In this document: positions 1-8,683 of the stretch, in pieces
How the letters are laid out: each line of letters opens with the position of its first letter
Numbering within the stretch: the stretch's first letter is position 1
From: Nocardia sp. alder85J
GTDB taxonomy: Bacteria; Actinomycetota; Actinomycetes; Mycobacteriales; Mycobacteriaceae
DNA: 58,817 nt
Reading direction: 5' to 3'
Assembly: GCF_020176955.2 (NCBI RefSeq)
Contig: NZ_JAIUCZ020000022.1
Span: 1-58,817 of the forward strand
Position numbers and translations under genes: made by a program
The notes under the pieces: model-generated
What the model saw: the letters and a program-made list of their open reading frames with translations, nothing else
Database searches by the model: none
What the model was told of the DNA's origin: nothing

Positions 1-93
1 CGGCTGGCGTCGAACCAGATCCGCATCGATCGCGTCGAACTGCGGAGTCTCGCAAAGCCCATCACGCCGACCGCGGACGAGGGCGTGGCGTGA
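1..93 (+). CDS. Excisionase-like HTH protein, C-terminal part
   Basis: Frame 1 is open from the first base to TGA at 91-93. It encodes 30 residues including NQIRIDRVEL, which is exactly the '(I)RI...EL' strand and helix that follow the helix-turn-helix in excisionase-family proteins. It joins in frame with 58683-58817 with no bases added or removed. Its stop overlaps the ATG of the next gene (TGATG), so translation is probably coupled to the downstream operon. Confidence 0.75.
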   Translation, partial: RLASNQIRIDRVELRSLAKPITPTADEGVA

Positions 94-395
94 TGAGGCT
101 GCTACCGACCAAGTGGACGCCGGAGATGTGGGCACGTGCTGCTGCCCCTGCACTGCCGCGCGTGCAGGTGACCCCCAACCGCCGGATGGTGGCACCCGGA
201 ACCCCGCACCTGGCCCTGTACGTCGGCGACGGCCGCTGGGTCGTCTCCTGGCTGCCCGGCCGCCAGTTCGAAGCCGGCGACACGGTGGCGGCGCTGCGGA
301 TCGCACTCGCGCCGGACTGGCCGGACGTCGAGCAGTGGGCCGCGCAGCTCGGTTTGACTGCGGCCGAAGCTCGTTCGTTCGTGGCGGTGCCGTGA
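93..395 (+). CDS. Small hypothetical protein, transfer operon
   Basis: This is a 100-residue protein of unknown function. The ATG at 93 overlaps the preceding stop (TGATG); a GTG lies one codon earlier. The sequence is soluble, with an N-terminal basic stretch, a beta-rich middle (LALYVGDGRWVVSWLPG) and a C-terminal helix-turn-helix-like end (WAAQLGLTAAEARSF). It lies in a tightly packed operon leading to WhiB and the coupling protein, so a regulatory or transfer accessory role is possible. I do not recognise a family. Confidence 0.6.
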   Translation: MRLLPTKWTPEMWARAAAPALPRVQVTPNRRMVAPGTPHLALYVGDGRWVVSWLPGRQFEAGDTVAALRIALAPDWPDVEQWAAQLGLTAAEARSFVAVP

Positions 396-640
396 TGACC
401 CGCCACGAACTGGAGACGCAGGTCGCTGTCCCGATCGTGATCAACGCGGGCGGGGTGGCCGGAATCTTCGTCGGCTTCGGTGCCGGGGTGCTGCTCGCGC
501 TGCTGGTCTGCATTGCGGTGTGCTGCACGAACTTCGGCGACGGGACGAAACCGGCCGGAGACGTCATGCCGTCGCCGACGACGTCGAGTTGCGAGCCGTT
601 CTGCGTGCCCGCGACCGAGGTACTCGGAGGTGCCCGGTGA
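395..640 (+). CDS. Small single-pass membrane protein
   Basis: This 81-residue protein starts at an ATG that overlaps the upstream stop. Residues about 15-45 form one glycine-rich hydrophobic segment (GIFVGFGAGVLLALLVCIAV) followed by two adjacent cysteines. The C-terminal tail is short, Ser/Thr/Pro-rich and has two more cysteines. It overlaps the WhiB gene by GTGA. Nothing in it identifies a function; small membrane proteins of this type are common next to coupling proteins on actinobacterial plasmids. Confidence 0.6.
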   Translation: MTRHELETQVAVPIVINAGGVAGIFVGFGAGVLLALLVCIAVCCTNFGDGTKPAGDVMPSPTTSSCEPFCVPATEVLGGAR

Positions 641-1101
641 GGCGCGCGACGGTATCGCGAGAAGCGGTGCAGTGGAAGAACCTGGCATGCGCGGATGTGC
701 CCCCGGATACGTTCTTCCCGATCGATCGGGCTGGGGTGCTGGCGGCCCAGGCCGTGTGCGCCAGGTGCCCGCTGCTGCGCCAGTGCGCGGCCTGGGCGAA
801 GACCGCTGGCGTGACCGACGGGGTGGTTGCCTCGGTGCTGATGCCGACTCTCGGCGCGGACCGTAAGACCTGGAAGGCGGTCGGGGAGCAGCTCGACACC
901 GTCGCCGCAACCGGTGTCCCAATGGAGTCCGGGGCTGAGCGCAAGCGCCCGATGCCCTGGCGGGAGCCGGAGTTCCAGCACCGCGTAGCGGAGCTGCGTG
1001 ACGGTCGGCGACTGCCGTGGGAACGGATCGTCGAGGTCGTGGGCGCGTCGCGGGAGACGGTGCGCCGCGCCTACGACGCCTACCTGGCGGCGGTGGCGTG
1101 A
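637..1101 (+). CDS. WhiB-family iron-sulfur regulator with C-terminal HTH
   Basis: This is a 154-residue WhiB-like protein. Four cysteines (C18, C41, C44, C50) have the family pattern, with C-x2-C-x5-C closing the set that would bind a [4Fe-4S] cluster. The usual G-[VI]-W-G-G turn is degenerate (GVVASV). After a linker, the C-terminal 40 residues (LPWERIVEVVGASRETVRRA) look like an added helix-turn-helix, which ordinary WhiB proteins lack. The GTG start at 637 was chosen because CGGAGG sits 6 bases upstream and the start overlaps the previous stop. It shares a TGATG junction with the coupling-protein gene. WhiB proteins usually act with the sigma factor in redox-linked or developmental transcription; control of the transfer operon is an inference. 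Confidence 0.85.
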   Translation: MRRATVSREAVQWKNLACADVPPDTFFPIDRAGVLAAQAVCARCPLLRQCAAWAKTAGVTDGVVASVLMPTLGADRKTWKAVGEQLDTVAATGVPMESGAERKRPMPWREPEFQHRVAELRDGRRLPWERIVEVVGASRETVRRAYDAYLAAVA

Positions 1102-3050
1102 TGGATCGCCGTGTGTCGATGCCCGGCGCGGATCAGCCGGGGGAGTACCGGGAAGCGATCGGGATCGCCGCGGTGACGCTGGGTACGCCCGCGCTGGTCG
1201 AGGTGGCCGGCGCCGCGTTGTGGACCGCGCCCGCCTTCGGCGGCCCGCGCCAGTCCATCCCGTTCTCGAACCCGGTGGGGCTCGGGTGGGAGTTGTTCTC
1301 CACGCACGAGCTGGTGTGGACGCCGGCGGCGTGGGCCGGGCTGGTCACCGACATCGGTGTCACCGCCGCCGGAGTCGCTGGGACGGTGGCGGGGGTGACG
1401 TGGGCGTGCCGTCGCTGCCGGACCGCGCGGGCGGCTCGCGGCAGGACCGCCGACGAGCAGAAGCAGAAGCAGGCCGCGCCGGTGCGGACGTTGCAGCGGG
1501 CCCCGAAGGCGTTGCCGCAGTTGCCGATCGATGCGCAGGCGCAGTTCCTCGCCCGCGATATCGAGTTGGCGGACCTGATGTTCGAGGCGGTCGCGGCGAA
1601 GGCCGCCCGGTTGGGTGTGGCCCGCGGTGCGATGAACGCGCCGGGGGTGTCGATCGGCGAAACCCTCGGCCGGCGCCAGGTGCGCCCGGAGATGCTGTAC
1701 GGGTCGTTCGAGGACCTGCATCTGGCGATCATGGGTCCCCGCGCGGGCAAGTCCAGCAGTTACGTGATTCCGGCGTTGATGGAGTCGTGGGGTCCGGCGA
1801 TCGCCACGAGCAACAAGCGCGACATCGTCGACGCGACCCGCGAGTACCGGGCCGGGCTCGGGGATGTGTGGGTGTTCGACCCGCAACAGGTCGCGGGCGA
1901 GACCTGTGACTGGTTCTGGGATCCGATCGCGTGGGTGACCGGCACCGACGGCGGCGCCGACGCCCAGGAGCGGGCCGCGAAGCTGGCCGGGCATTTCGCC
2001 GCCGGCGGGGATGAACGCAAGGACGCGTTCTTCGACGGCGAGGGGGAGGAACTGGTCGCGGGCCTGATCCTGGCCGCGAGCGTGGCGAAGAAGCCGATCA
2101 CGCAGTGCTTCCTGTGGGTGACCGATCCGGGCGAGGACGAGCCGATCGAGATCCTGCACCAGAACTACCCCATGGTCGCCGCGGCGCTGCGGGACCAGTA
2201 CACCGCCCCGGACCGGCAGCGCTCGGGCATCTTCTCCACGGCCAAGAAGATGATGGCCTGCCTCAAGTACCAGAAGATCCGTCCCTGGGTGTGCCCGCCG
2301 GAAGACGGTGATGCGCAACGTATCCCGTTCGACGTGCGGGCGTTCGTGCGGTCGCGGGACACGTTGTATCCGCTTTCCAGGGAGGGCGCGGGTACGGCGG
2401 GGCCGCTGATCACCGCGTTGACCGCCGCGGTCGCGGCCGCCGCCGAGGACGAAGGGGTCCGCTGCGGCGGCCGGATGCCGGTCCCGTTGACCATCGCGCT
2501 GGACGAGGCCGCGAACATCGTGCGCTGGACCGAGTTGCCGAAGCAGTACAGCCACTTCGGTTCTCGCGGGATCGTGGTGCTCACGATCCTGCAGTCGTGG
2601 GCCCAGGGTGTGCGCTGCTGGGGCGAGGACGGCATGCGGGCCCTGTGGTCCGCGGCGAACATCCGCACCCTCGGACCGGGCCTGGCCGACGCGCCGTTCC
2701 TGCGCGACATCTCCGATGTGGTCGGCGGCCACTACGAGCTGGTCTCGTCGTTGTCGCGCAGCAAGGGCACCGGGAAGGACTCCCGATCGACCTCGACGTC
2801 GTGGTCCCGCACGACCGAGGTGACGCTGACCCCGTCCGATCTGGCCGCGATGCCGCCCGGCCGCGCGCTGGTGCTGGCGTCCGGGCACCGGCCGGCGTTG
2901 GTGCGGCTGGTCCCGTGGTGGGACCGCGACTACGCCGACCAGGTCACCGCCTCGTTGGACCGCCACGACCCCGCCCGCAACCAGCACTCCAGCCAGGCCG
3001 ACGGGTGGAGCGCACCGTCGACCTCCGACGGTGAGGACGACGACGAATGA
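1101..3050 (+). CDS. VirD4/TraG-type conjugative coupling protein
   Basis: This 649-residue ATPase would link the relaxase-DNA complex to a membrane channel. Two N-terminal hydrophobic stretches (about residues 18-42 and 70-100) anchor it. The Walker A is GPRAGKSSS near residue 212 and the Walker B is IALDEAANI near 467, followed by a TraG/TraM-recognition-like C-terminal domain with the typical ILQSWAQG region. The tail is acidic (DGEDDDE), as in coupling proteins that dock relaxosomes. The ATG at 1101 overlaps the WhiB stop. No VirB4 or other channel gene accompanies it on this replicon, so it either uses a host channel or forms an unrecognised one. Confidence 0.88.
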   Translation: MDRRVSMPGADQPGEYREAIGIAAVTLGTPALVEVAGAALWTAPAFGGPRQSIPFSNPVGLGWELFSTHELVWTPAAWAGLVTDIGVTAAGVAGTVAGVTWACRRCRTARAARGRTADEQKQKQAAPVRTLQRAPKALPQLPIDAQAQFLARDIELADLMFEAVAAKAARLGVARGAMNAPGVSIGETLGRRQVRPEMLYGSFEDLHLAIMGPRAGKSSSYVIPALMESWGPAIATSNKRDIVDATREYRAGLGDVWVFDPQQVAGETCDWFWDPIAWVTGTDGGADAQERAAKLAGHFAAGGDERKDAFFDGEGEELVAGLILAASVAKKPITQCFLWVTDPGEDEPIEILHQNYPMVAAALRDQYTAPDRQRSGIFSTAKKMMACLKYQKIRPWVCPPEDGDAQRIPFDVRAFVRSRDTLYPLSREGAGTAGPLITALTAAVAAAAEDEGVRCGGRMPVPLTIALDEAANIVRWTELPKQYSHFGSRGIVVLTILQSWAQGVRCWGEDGMRALWSAANIRTLGPGLADAPFLRDISDVVGGHYELVSSLSRSKGTGKDSRSTSTSWSRTTEVTLTPSDLAAMPPGRALVLASGHRPALVRLVPWWDRDYADQVTASLDRHDPARNQHSSQADGWSAPSTSDGEDDDE

Positions 3051-3763
3051 CCACCACGACCAACGGCACCGGCCCGCAGAACGACGACCCGGAGCAGGCA
3101 CGGCCGAGTGAGCCGGAGCTGAACGCGGCGCTGGCCGAGGCGGTCCGGCACGCGATCGGGCAGCGGGTCGCCGCGTCGGCGAAGGACATCGCGACCGCGG
3201 TGTTCGAGGAGTTCCTGACCCCGGCGGTGCTGGAGCAGATGCAGGACACCGCCCGCAAGGCCGCGCAGGAGGCGGTCGCGCCGGCGCCGACACCGGAGGA
3301 GACCGCCGAGGAGGAGCAGAAACAGCTGTTCTACCCGAACGTCGAGGCGTTCGTGGAGAAGTTCCTCGCGGTCGTCTACGCCCGGGAGGTCGTGCGAGCC
3401 AGGGCGGACACCGACATCAAGTGGTGCCCGCAGTGGCACGACCACCCCGAGGCAGCATCCCGGCTCGGCGCGATGTGGCGGGCCTGGGAACACGCCCGTC
3501 TCGGCAAGACCAGCGAACTGTCGTCGTGGTGGCGCGACCACGCCGACCACCACATGGCTGTCCTGATGTCGCCGGACGGGCCGTTCAAGAACTGTTCGAT
3601 CGGCAAGGGCAAGCACGCCGTACTCGATCCGCTGCCGCTGGAAGCCGCGACGCCGGGGTCGTTCGACGACCCGTTCGAGGTCGTGGACGTGGCGGCCGAA
3701 TCGAGCCTGGTCATGGTCACCGGTAGCCCGCGCCGGGGCACGGTCGTGGCGGAGTTCCCCTGA
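3047..3763 (+). CDS. DUF4913 family protein
   Basis: This is a 238-residue protein. The first 90 residues are acidic and helical. The core from about residue 95 to 190 matches the DUF4913 pattern: a FYPNVEAFVEKFL start, KWCPQWHDHPEAASRLGAMW, and SSWWRDHADHHM followed by GPFKNC. This family is recurrent beside TraG-type coupling proteins on actinobacterial plasmids and integrative elements, but its biochemical role is unknown. The start overlaps the coupling-protein stop by 4 bases (ATGA) and the stop overlaps the next start, so it is made with both. Conserved Trp, Cys and His residues could bind metal or nucleic acid; that is speculation. Confidence 0.8.
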   Translation: MTTTTNGTGPQNDDPEQARPSEPELNAALAEAVRHAIGQRVAASAKDIATAVFEEFLTPAVLEQMQDTARKAAQEAVAPAPTPEETAEEEQKQLFYPNVEAFVEKFLAVVYAREVVRARADTDIKWCPQWHDHPEAASRLGAMWRAWEHARLGKTSELSSWWRDHADHHMAVLMSPDGPFKNCSIGKGKHAVLDPLPLEAATPGSFDDPFEVVDVAAESSLVMVTGSPRRGTVVAEFP

Positions 3764-6708
3764 TGTCGGCCTCCACCGCCCGCCAGGGCAGCTTCGAGAC
3801 GATCGTCGCTGCCCTGGAACGCACTGTAGGGCAAGGAAAACCGTCGGGTGCGTGGACGAAGTTCTGCTGCCCGGTCCACGAATCCGGTGGCGGCCACCAC
3901 AATCCGTCGCTGGGGGTCAAGCACATCCCCGGTGAGCAGCGCACCAAGGTCCGCTGCTTCGCCGGATGCGACGACAAGGACGTACTGGCCGCCCTCGACC
4001 TCGAGGTCCGGGACCTGTACGACAACCCGATCCAGCGCCAGGCCGGCAGCCGCGAACGCCAGCGCGCACCGCGGGTGCATCCCCGGAAGGTGTCGGCATC
4101 CGACCGCGCGATCGACGCGGCTGGCCTGCCGCTGACCAAGCCGCGCCGGGATCTCGGCGCCCAGCAGTCGGCATGGAAGCAGGTCGCCGCCTACCCGTAC
4201 ATGACCGCCGACGGGGAGATCCTCGGCGAAGTCGTCCGGCGGGAGGCGAGCTTCGCCGGTGGCCGGGACAAGAAGTTCCACCAGCACCGCTGGGACTCCG
4301 AGGCCGGCCGGATGGTCGACGGCGGATTCCCCGCGGTGCCGTTCGCGCTCCCGGCGGTCCTCGACGCTGTCGCAGTCGGTGAACCGATCTATGTGGTCGA
4401 GGGCGAGAAAGACGCACTGACCGCGCAGCGGGCCGGGCTGACCGCGACCACCAACGCCGGCGGCGCGCTCAGCTGGAGCGACGATCACGCCCGCTGGCTC
4501 GACGGCGCCGTCGAGGTCGTGATCGTCGCCGATCGCGACGCTCCCGGCTACCGGCGTGCCGAGCGGGTCATGGGCTCGCTGCGGGGCCGGGTGCAGTCGG
4601 TGCGGGTCGTGCAGGCCGCCACCGGCAAGGACCTCACCGATCATGTCGACGCCGGTCACGACATCGACGAACTCGACCCCATCCCTCACCTGGACCCCCA
4701 CACCGTTGCGGCCGCTTCTTCGCCCGGTGTGGTCTCCCCGGCCGCCGGGCCGGTTTCCGAGGCCCGCCCACCCACCCAGCCCGACCACGTAGGAGGCCCT
4801 GTCGTGCCCGTGATCATGCCCGACCCCGAGAACCATCCGCACATCCACGACGACACGATCGACCACGTCTCGGGCCTGTTCGGGCGGGTGGTGCAGCAGC
4901 TGATGCAGCAGATCATCGGCTTGGCGACCGCGGCCGCCGACCGGCGCCGCCGCGAAGCCGAGATCGCCGCCGCCGACAGCGAGAAACGCGCCGCCGAATA
5001 CCAGGCTCGCATCGACGCCGAACGCCGCAGCGTGGAGACCAAGCTCGCGCAGATGCAGAAGATCGGCTGGGATCGCCTGTCGCGCACCGAGATCGCCGAA
5101 GCACTCAAGGACTCGGTGACCTGGGCCGAGGACTCGCCGGTCGCGAAGCGGATGTTCGCCGAACTGTCCGGTCACATCCACGACCGGTACGGGGTGCACA
5201 TCGACACGATGTCGCTGCACGCGGTCGTCGCCGCCCCGGACTCGGTCCGCGACCAACTCGCCCACATCGACCAGGCCCGCGCCGTCGCCGCCCGGGTCGC
5301 CGATGCCCGCGACCGGATGGTCACCCTCGTCGCCGGCGCCGGGGGGATCGACGAGTCCGCGAAACCCGGCTTGTACGAGGCGATCGACGCCTGGAAGAAG
5401 AACCCCGGCGGGCACTCGCTGGAGGGTTTGACCAAGAAGCTGAAGTCCGCCGGCGTCGACGCGAAGACCACGGCGAAGGTGCGGTTCGTGGCTGTCTACC
5501 TCGGCGCGCCGGACGTGGAGGTGCCGTTGAAGCATCTCGGCGCGGTGGCCACGAGCAATCCGGCGGCGGAGTTGCGGCGGGTGGGGGAGCCGCTGGTCGA
5601 CCTCGGTGACGAGGCGAAGCATCGGGTCGACACGATGCTGCTGGACTACCAGACCCGGCTCAAGCACGGCCTGGACACCCAGGGGGTGCGGGATCGGCTG
5701 GCCGACGCGGTCCAGGTCATGACCCCCGAAGATCAGCAGACCGCCCGGGCCCGCGGTGTGGAGATCCGGCGCAACCCCGGCAAGGCCTTCGATCCGATCT
5801 GGCCCGATCACGTGGACCGCGAAGCTCTGGGCGAGACGATCCGCATGTACGCGGCGATGGCGCCGCAGGTCGAAGCGCGGGAAGCGGTCGAGGACGGTCT
5901 GGATCCGGTGTGGGCGGCCGAGCAGCGGGAACGGGTCGCGTTGCAGCGCCGCCAGATCGACCGAGCCCTGTCCCACGGCCAGGGCCTGCACGAGTACGAG
6001 AAAGACCAGATCCGCGCCGTGCTGCGCGACGTCGAGGCCGGGATCACCGACGCGGTGCCGGAGATGCTGTTCGCCGACGACCGCACCGCTGCCCAGGTCG
6101 ACGCACGGCGTGGCGACCGCATCGCCCGCGCAGCGACCGGCGACCACCGCCGTGACCTGCACAACACCCTGCACGGGCCCGGTGTCCCGGCCGGGACCGC
6201 CGGGTGGGTGCGCGACGAGGTCGACGCGGTGCTGGCCGCGCACACCCAGCTCGCCGCCGGCCAGGTCGCGCTGCCGGACTACGAGAAACTCCTCGCCCGC
6301 ATGGCCGCCGTCGGTGTCCCCGAACCGATCCGCAACCGGGTCAAACACCAGCTCGACGACGGTTCCCGAGACGCGGCGACCGTCGGCAAGCAGGCACACC
6401 GGATCCAGGACGTCTGGGCCGAACGCCGCGAGCTGGTTGCCGCCGCCCGCTCCGGCGGCGATCCGGTCGCCTACGACGGGCCCGCCCGCCGCCAGGCCAC
6501 CGCCGACCACCTCGCCGGAGTCGGACTGTCCCCGCAGCAGGTCGCCGGACGCATGGCCGTCGACGCCGGCCACGCGCATCCGGCGCAGGCCGCCGTGCAG
6601 TCCACCCCTCGTCCGCAGCTGCAGCCGCGCACCACCCGCTCCGGCACCGGCATCGGCCGCGCCACCGGGCGGCGCCGCCCCGGCCCGGAGAAAGGCCGCG
6701 GGATCTGA
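3763..6708 (+). CDS. TOPRIM primase-like protein with long helical C-terminus
   Basis: This is a 981-residue protein. Residues 35-69 hold a zinc-finger-like set (C35, C36, H39, C65, C69) like the primase N-terminus. A TOPRIM domain follows, with the motif VEGEKDA near residue 211 and the acidic VADRDAPG near 256, as in DnaG-type primases and plasmid TOPRIM proteins. From about 350 to 430 it is a coiled coil, and the rest is helical with no catalytic motif I recognise. The C-terminal 350 residues share blocks with the next gene (TPEDQ/SPSDQ, then IWPDHV/MWPDHA, LFADDRT/LFLDERT and AGHAHP). It probably primes the transferred or replicating strand; whether it can actually make primers is unproven. 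The ATG overlaps the DUF4913 stop. Confidence 0.75.
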   Translation: MSASTARQGSFETIVAALERTVGQGKPSGAWTKFCCPVHESGGGHHNPSLGVKHIPGEQRTKVRCFAGCDDKDVLAALDLEVRDLYDNPIQRQAGSRERQRAPRVHPRKVSASDRAIDAAGLPLTKPRRDLGAQQSAWKQVAAYPYMTADGEILGEVVRREASFAGGRDKKFHQHRWDSEAGRMVDGGFPAVPFALPAVLDAVAVGEPIYVVEGEKDALTAQRAGLTATTNAGGALSWSDDHARWLDGAVEVVIVADRDAPGYRRAERVMGSLRGRVQSVRVVQAATGKDLTDHVDAGHDIDELDPIPHLDPHTVAAASSPGVVSPAAGPVSEARPPTQPDHVGGPVVPVIMPDPENHPHIHDDTIDHVSGLFGRVVQQLMQQIIGLATAAADRRRREAEIAAADSEKRAAEYQARIDAERRSVETKLAQMQKIGWDRLSRTEIAEALKDSVTWAEDSPVAKRMFAELSGHIHDRYGVHIDTMSLHAVVAAPDSVRDQLAHIDQARAVAARVADARDRMVTLVAGAGGIDESAKPGLYEAIDAWKKNPGGHSLEGLTKKLKSAGVDAKTTAKVRFVAVYLGAPDVEVPLKHLGAVATSNPAAELRRVGEPLVDLGDEAKHRVDTMLLDYQTRLKHGLDTQGVRDRLADAVQVMTPEDQQTARARGVEIRRNPGKAFDPIWPDHVDREALGETIRMYAAMAPQVEAREAVEDGLDPVWAAEQRERVALQRRQIDRALSHGQGLHEYEKDQIRAVLRDVEAGITDAVPEMLFADDRTAAQVDARRGDRIARAATGDHRRDLHNTLHGPGVPAGTAGWVRDEVDAVLAAHTQLAAGQVALPDYEKLLARMAAVGVPEPIRNRVKHQLDDGSRDAATVGKQAHRIQDVWAERRELVAAARSGGDPVAYDGPARRQATADHLAGVGLSPQQVAGRMAVDAGHAHPAQAAVQSTPRPQLQPRTTRSGTGIGRATGRRRPGPEKGRGI

Positions 6709-6786
6709 CCCGCGCCACCCCGACGGCACCTACCGACCCGGGTCCGGGATTGGCCGGACCCGACACCAGAGAAAGAGATCACCCTC

Positions 6787-8580
6787 ATGTCCGACACCCC
6801 CTCCTCTACCGCCGCCGACCGGTCTTCGCATGGTCAGCGGCTCGCGGCCCTGTACACCCGCGTCGCCATCCACCAGGCCGCGCAGCAGCGCCGGGACCTG
6901 GACCGGCTCAACGACGCGCTCCTGTCCCGCGACTTGTACGAGTCCGATACCGATCCCGAGCGGCAGGTCTTGGACCGCGAGATCGGTGAGGTCCGCGACC
7001 TGGCTTACGACCGCCTGGTCGCCGACGCGCTGTCCGCCGGTCCGGAGACCGATATCGCCCGGCTGGCCACTGCCCTGGTGTGGTCGGCCGGGGACGACCC
7101 CGAACTCGGGGAGGCCGCCCGCGGGTTCGTCGCCGAGCGCGTCGAGAACCTCGCCCAGAACTGGGGTATCAGCCTCGATCGCGGCACGGACTTCACCACC
7201 TGGACCGTCGGCATCGACCCCGAGTTCGACGCCGCCGCGGTACAGCAACTGCGGCAGGCGCGGCTGGTGCAGGCACGTGGCATGTACGCGGTCGACGTCC
7301 TGACCGGGATGGGTGGCCTGTCGGAGGCGGAACTCGCCGCGGTCGATGCGTACGCGCTCGCCGATGAGGTCCTCTACCCCACCAGCGACACCGGCGCGGT
7401 CGTCACCGGCGTCGCGCAGCGGCGGGCGGCACTGTCACAGCGGCTGGAACAGGAGCGGGTACCCGAGTCGCGGCGCCGCGACATCGAGTTCGTGGTGGAC
7501 TACACAGCCGGTGATGTTTCCGCCCACGACCTGCGGCAGTCCCCGGCGCTGGTCGACCCCGGGATCGAGGCCCGCGGCCGGATACAGGACCTGTTGCGGT
7601 CCTTCGCCGCGCACCACGGCGCCAACGCGGCCGAGATCGCCGCGGAGATCTCGGTGATGTCCCCGTCCGACCAGGAACGTGTCCGGTCCGCCGGCCGCGC
7701 GATCCGCGACGAGCGCCCCGGCGATCACACCCGGATGTGGCCGGATCACGCGAACCGCGGCCGGATCCAGCTCACGCTGGAGGAGTTCGTGGACGCTACC
7801 CGCGATGTCGCCCGCTACGCCGATGCCGGCGCGGACACCGAGATCGACGAGGTGCTGCTCGACCGGATCGCCGACGCCGAATACCACCGGTCCGGCCTTC
7901 AGGACATGATGACCGGTGAGGGCCTGCACCCGGCCGAGGTCGCGATGCTCGATCTGACCATCGAGGACATCGACCAGGGCCGGGTCACCGACCCCACCAG
8001 GCTGCCGGAGCTGATGTTCCTCGACGAACGCACCAAACGCCGCGTCGACCTGGAACGCCACGACCAGGCCGCCGAGCAGATCGCCACCACCGGCGAACGG
8101 CAGGTCATCGACCTGCTCAACCCGATCCTGGACCAGCCGGTCCAGCACCAGGCCGACCTCGACCGGCCCTTGTACGACCTGGCCGTCGACATCCAGTCGA
8201 TCGGCCTCGGCACCGGGACCCGCAGCGACCACACCCAGACCAAGCAGCACTACGACCGCACCATGGGCGAGTTCGGGGTGGCGCTGCGCGATGCCGGGGT
8301 GCCGGTCCCGACCCGGATGCAGGTCCGCCGCGTCCTCGACGCCACCGCCGAGACCGCCTACGACCACGGTGCCAGCCGTGCTCAGCGCGAGCAGGTGTGG
8401 GACGCCAGGCTCCACGCCCCCGCCCACCAGGCCGCCGTCGCCGACGCGGTCGCCGCCGGCCACGCACACCCGCCGGGCCGCGCCTGCACCACCCGCCCCG
8501 ACATCACCGCCGGAACCATGACCCCCACCGGGCCCGGCGCCCGAATCTCGCGGCTGCACCACAGCGAGGTCGGGCGATGA
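6787..8580 (+). CDS. Large helical protein, paralogous to the primase C-terminus
   Basis: This 597-residue, largely helical, soluble protein has an ATG start with a purine-rich GAGAAAGAG site upstream. I recognise no enzyme motif. Its middle and C-terminus align in order with the C-terminal part of the upstream TOPRIM protein: MSPSDQERVRSAG, MWPDHANR, GLHPAEVAML, ELMFLDERT and VAAGHAHPP. This indicates duplication and divergence of one module, and that module may be the part contacting a shared partner. It is the last large gene of the transfer operon. A 12-codon ORF (8577-8615) overlaps its stop by ATGA and runs towards the terminator. Confidence 0.65.
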   Translation: MSDTPSSTAADRSSHGQRLAALYTRVAIHQAAQQRRDLDRLNDALLSRDLYESDTDPERQVLDREIGEVRDLAYDRLVADALSAGPETDIARLATALVWSAGDDPELGEAARGFVAERVENLAQNWGISLDRGTDFTTWTVGIDPEFDAAAVQQLRQARLVQARGMYAVDVLTGMGGLSEAELAAVDAYALADEVLYPTSDTGAVVTGVAQRRAALSQRLEQERVPESRRRDIEFVVDYTAGDVSAHDLRQSPALVDPGIEARGRIQDLLRSFAAHHGANAAEIAAEISVMSPSDQERVRSAGRAIRDERPGDHTRMWPDHANRGRIQLTLEEFVDATRDVARYADAGADTEIDEVLLDRIADAEYHRSGLQDMMTGEGLHPAEVAMLDLTIEDIDQGRVTDPTRLPELMFLDERTKRRVDLERHDQAAEQIATTGERQVIDLLNPILDQPVQHQADLDRPLYDLAVDIQSIGLGTGTRSDHTQTKQHYDRTMGEFGVALRDAGVPVPTRMQVRRVLDATAETAYDHGASRAQREQVWDARLHAPAHQAAVADAVAAGHAHPPGRACTTRPDITAGTMTPTGPGARISRLHHSEVGR

Positions 8581-8642
8581 CGGTCAGCAAGATCGCGACC
8601 ATGACCGTCGAATAACCCCGAAATCTGTTGCCCGCGTACGTC

Positions 8643-8672
8643 AGTGGCCCCGGAGAATCCTCCGGGGCCACT
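8643..8672. terminator. Bidirectional hairpin terminator
   Basis: This is a perfect 13-bp GC-rich stem (left arm AGTGGCCCCGGAG) with a 4-base AATC loop, lying between the convergent ends of the transfer operon (8580) and the minus-strand gene at 8684. No long U-tract follows, as is usual in actinobacteria. Confidence 0.8.
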
Positions 8673-8683
8673 CGCATGCACGG

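Noticed and set aside
1..7. CGGCTGG at both window ends as an assembly overlap
   Set aside because: Trimming it shifts the frame and destroys the excisionase C-terminus, which reads correctly without trimming.
1080..3293. 737-residue minus-strand reading frame
   Set aside because: Antisense of the coupling protein with low-complexity Arg/Gly/Pro content.
3376..6729. 1117-residue minus-strand reading frame
   Set aside because: It mirrors the TOPRIM protein gene; GC-rich DNA keeps antisense frames open, and no family features appear.
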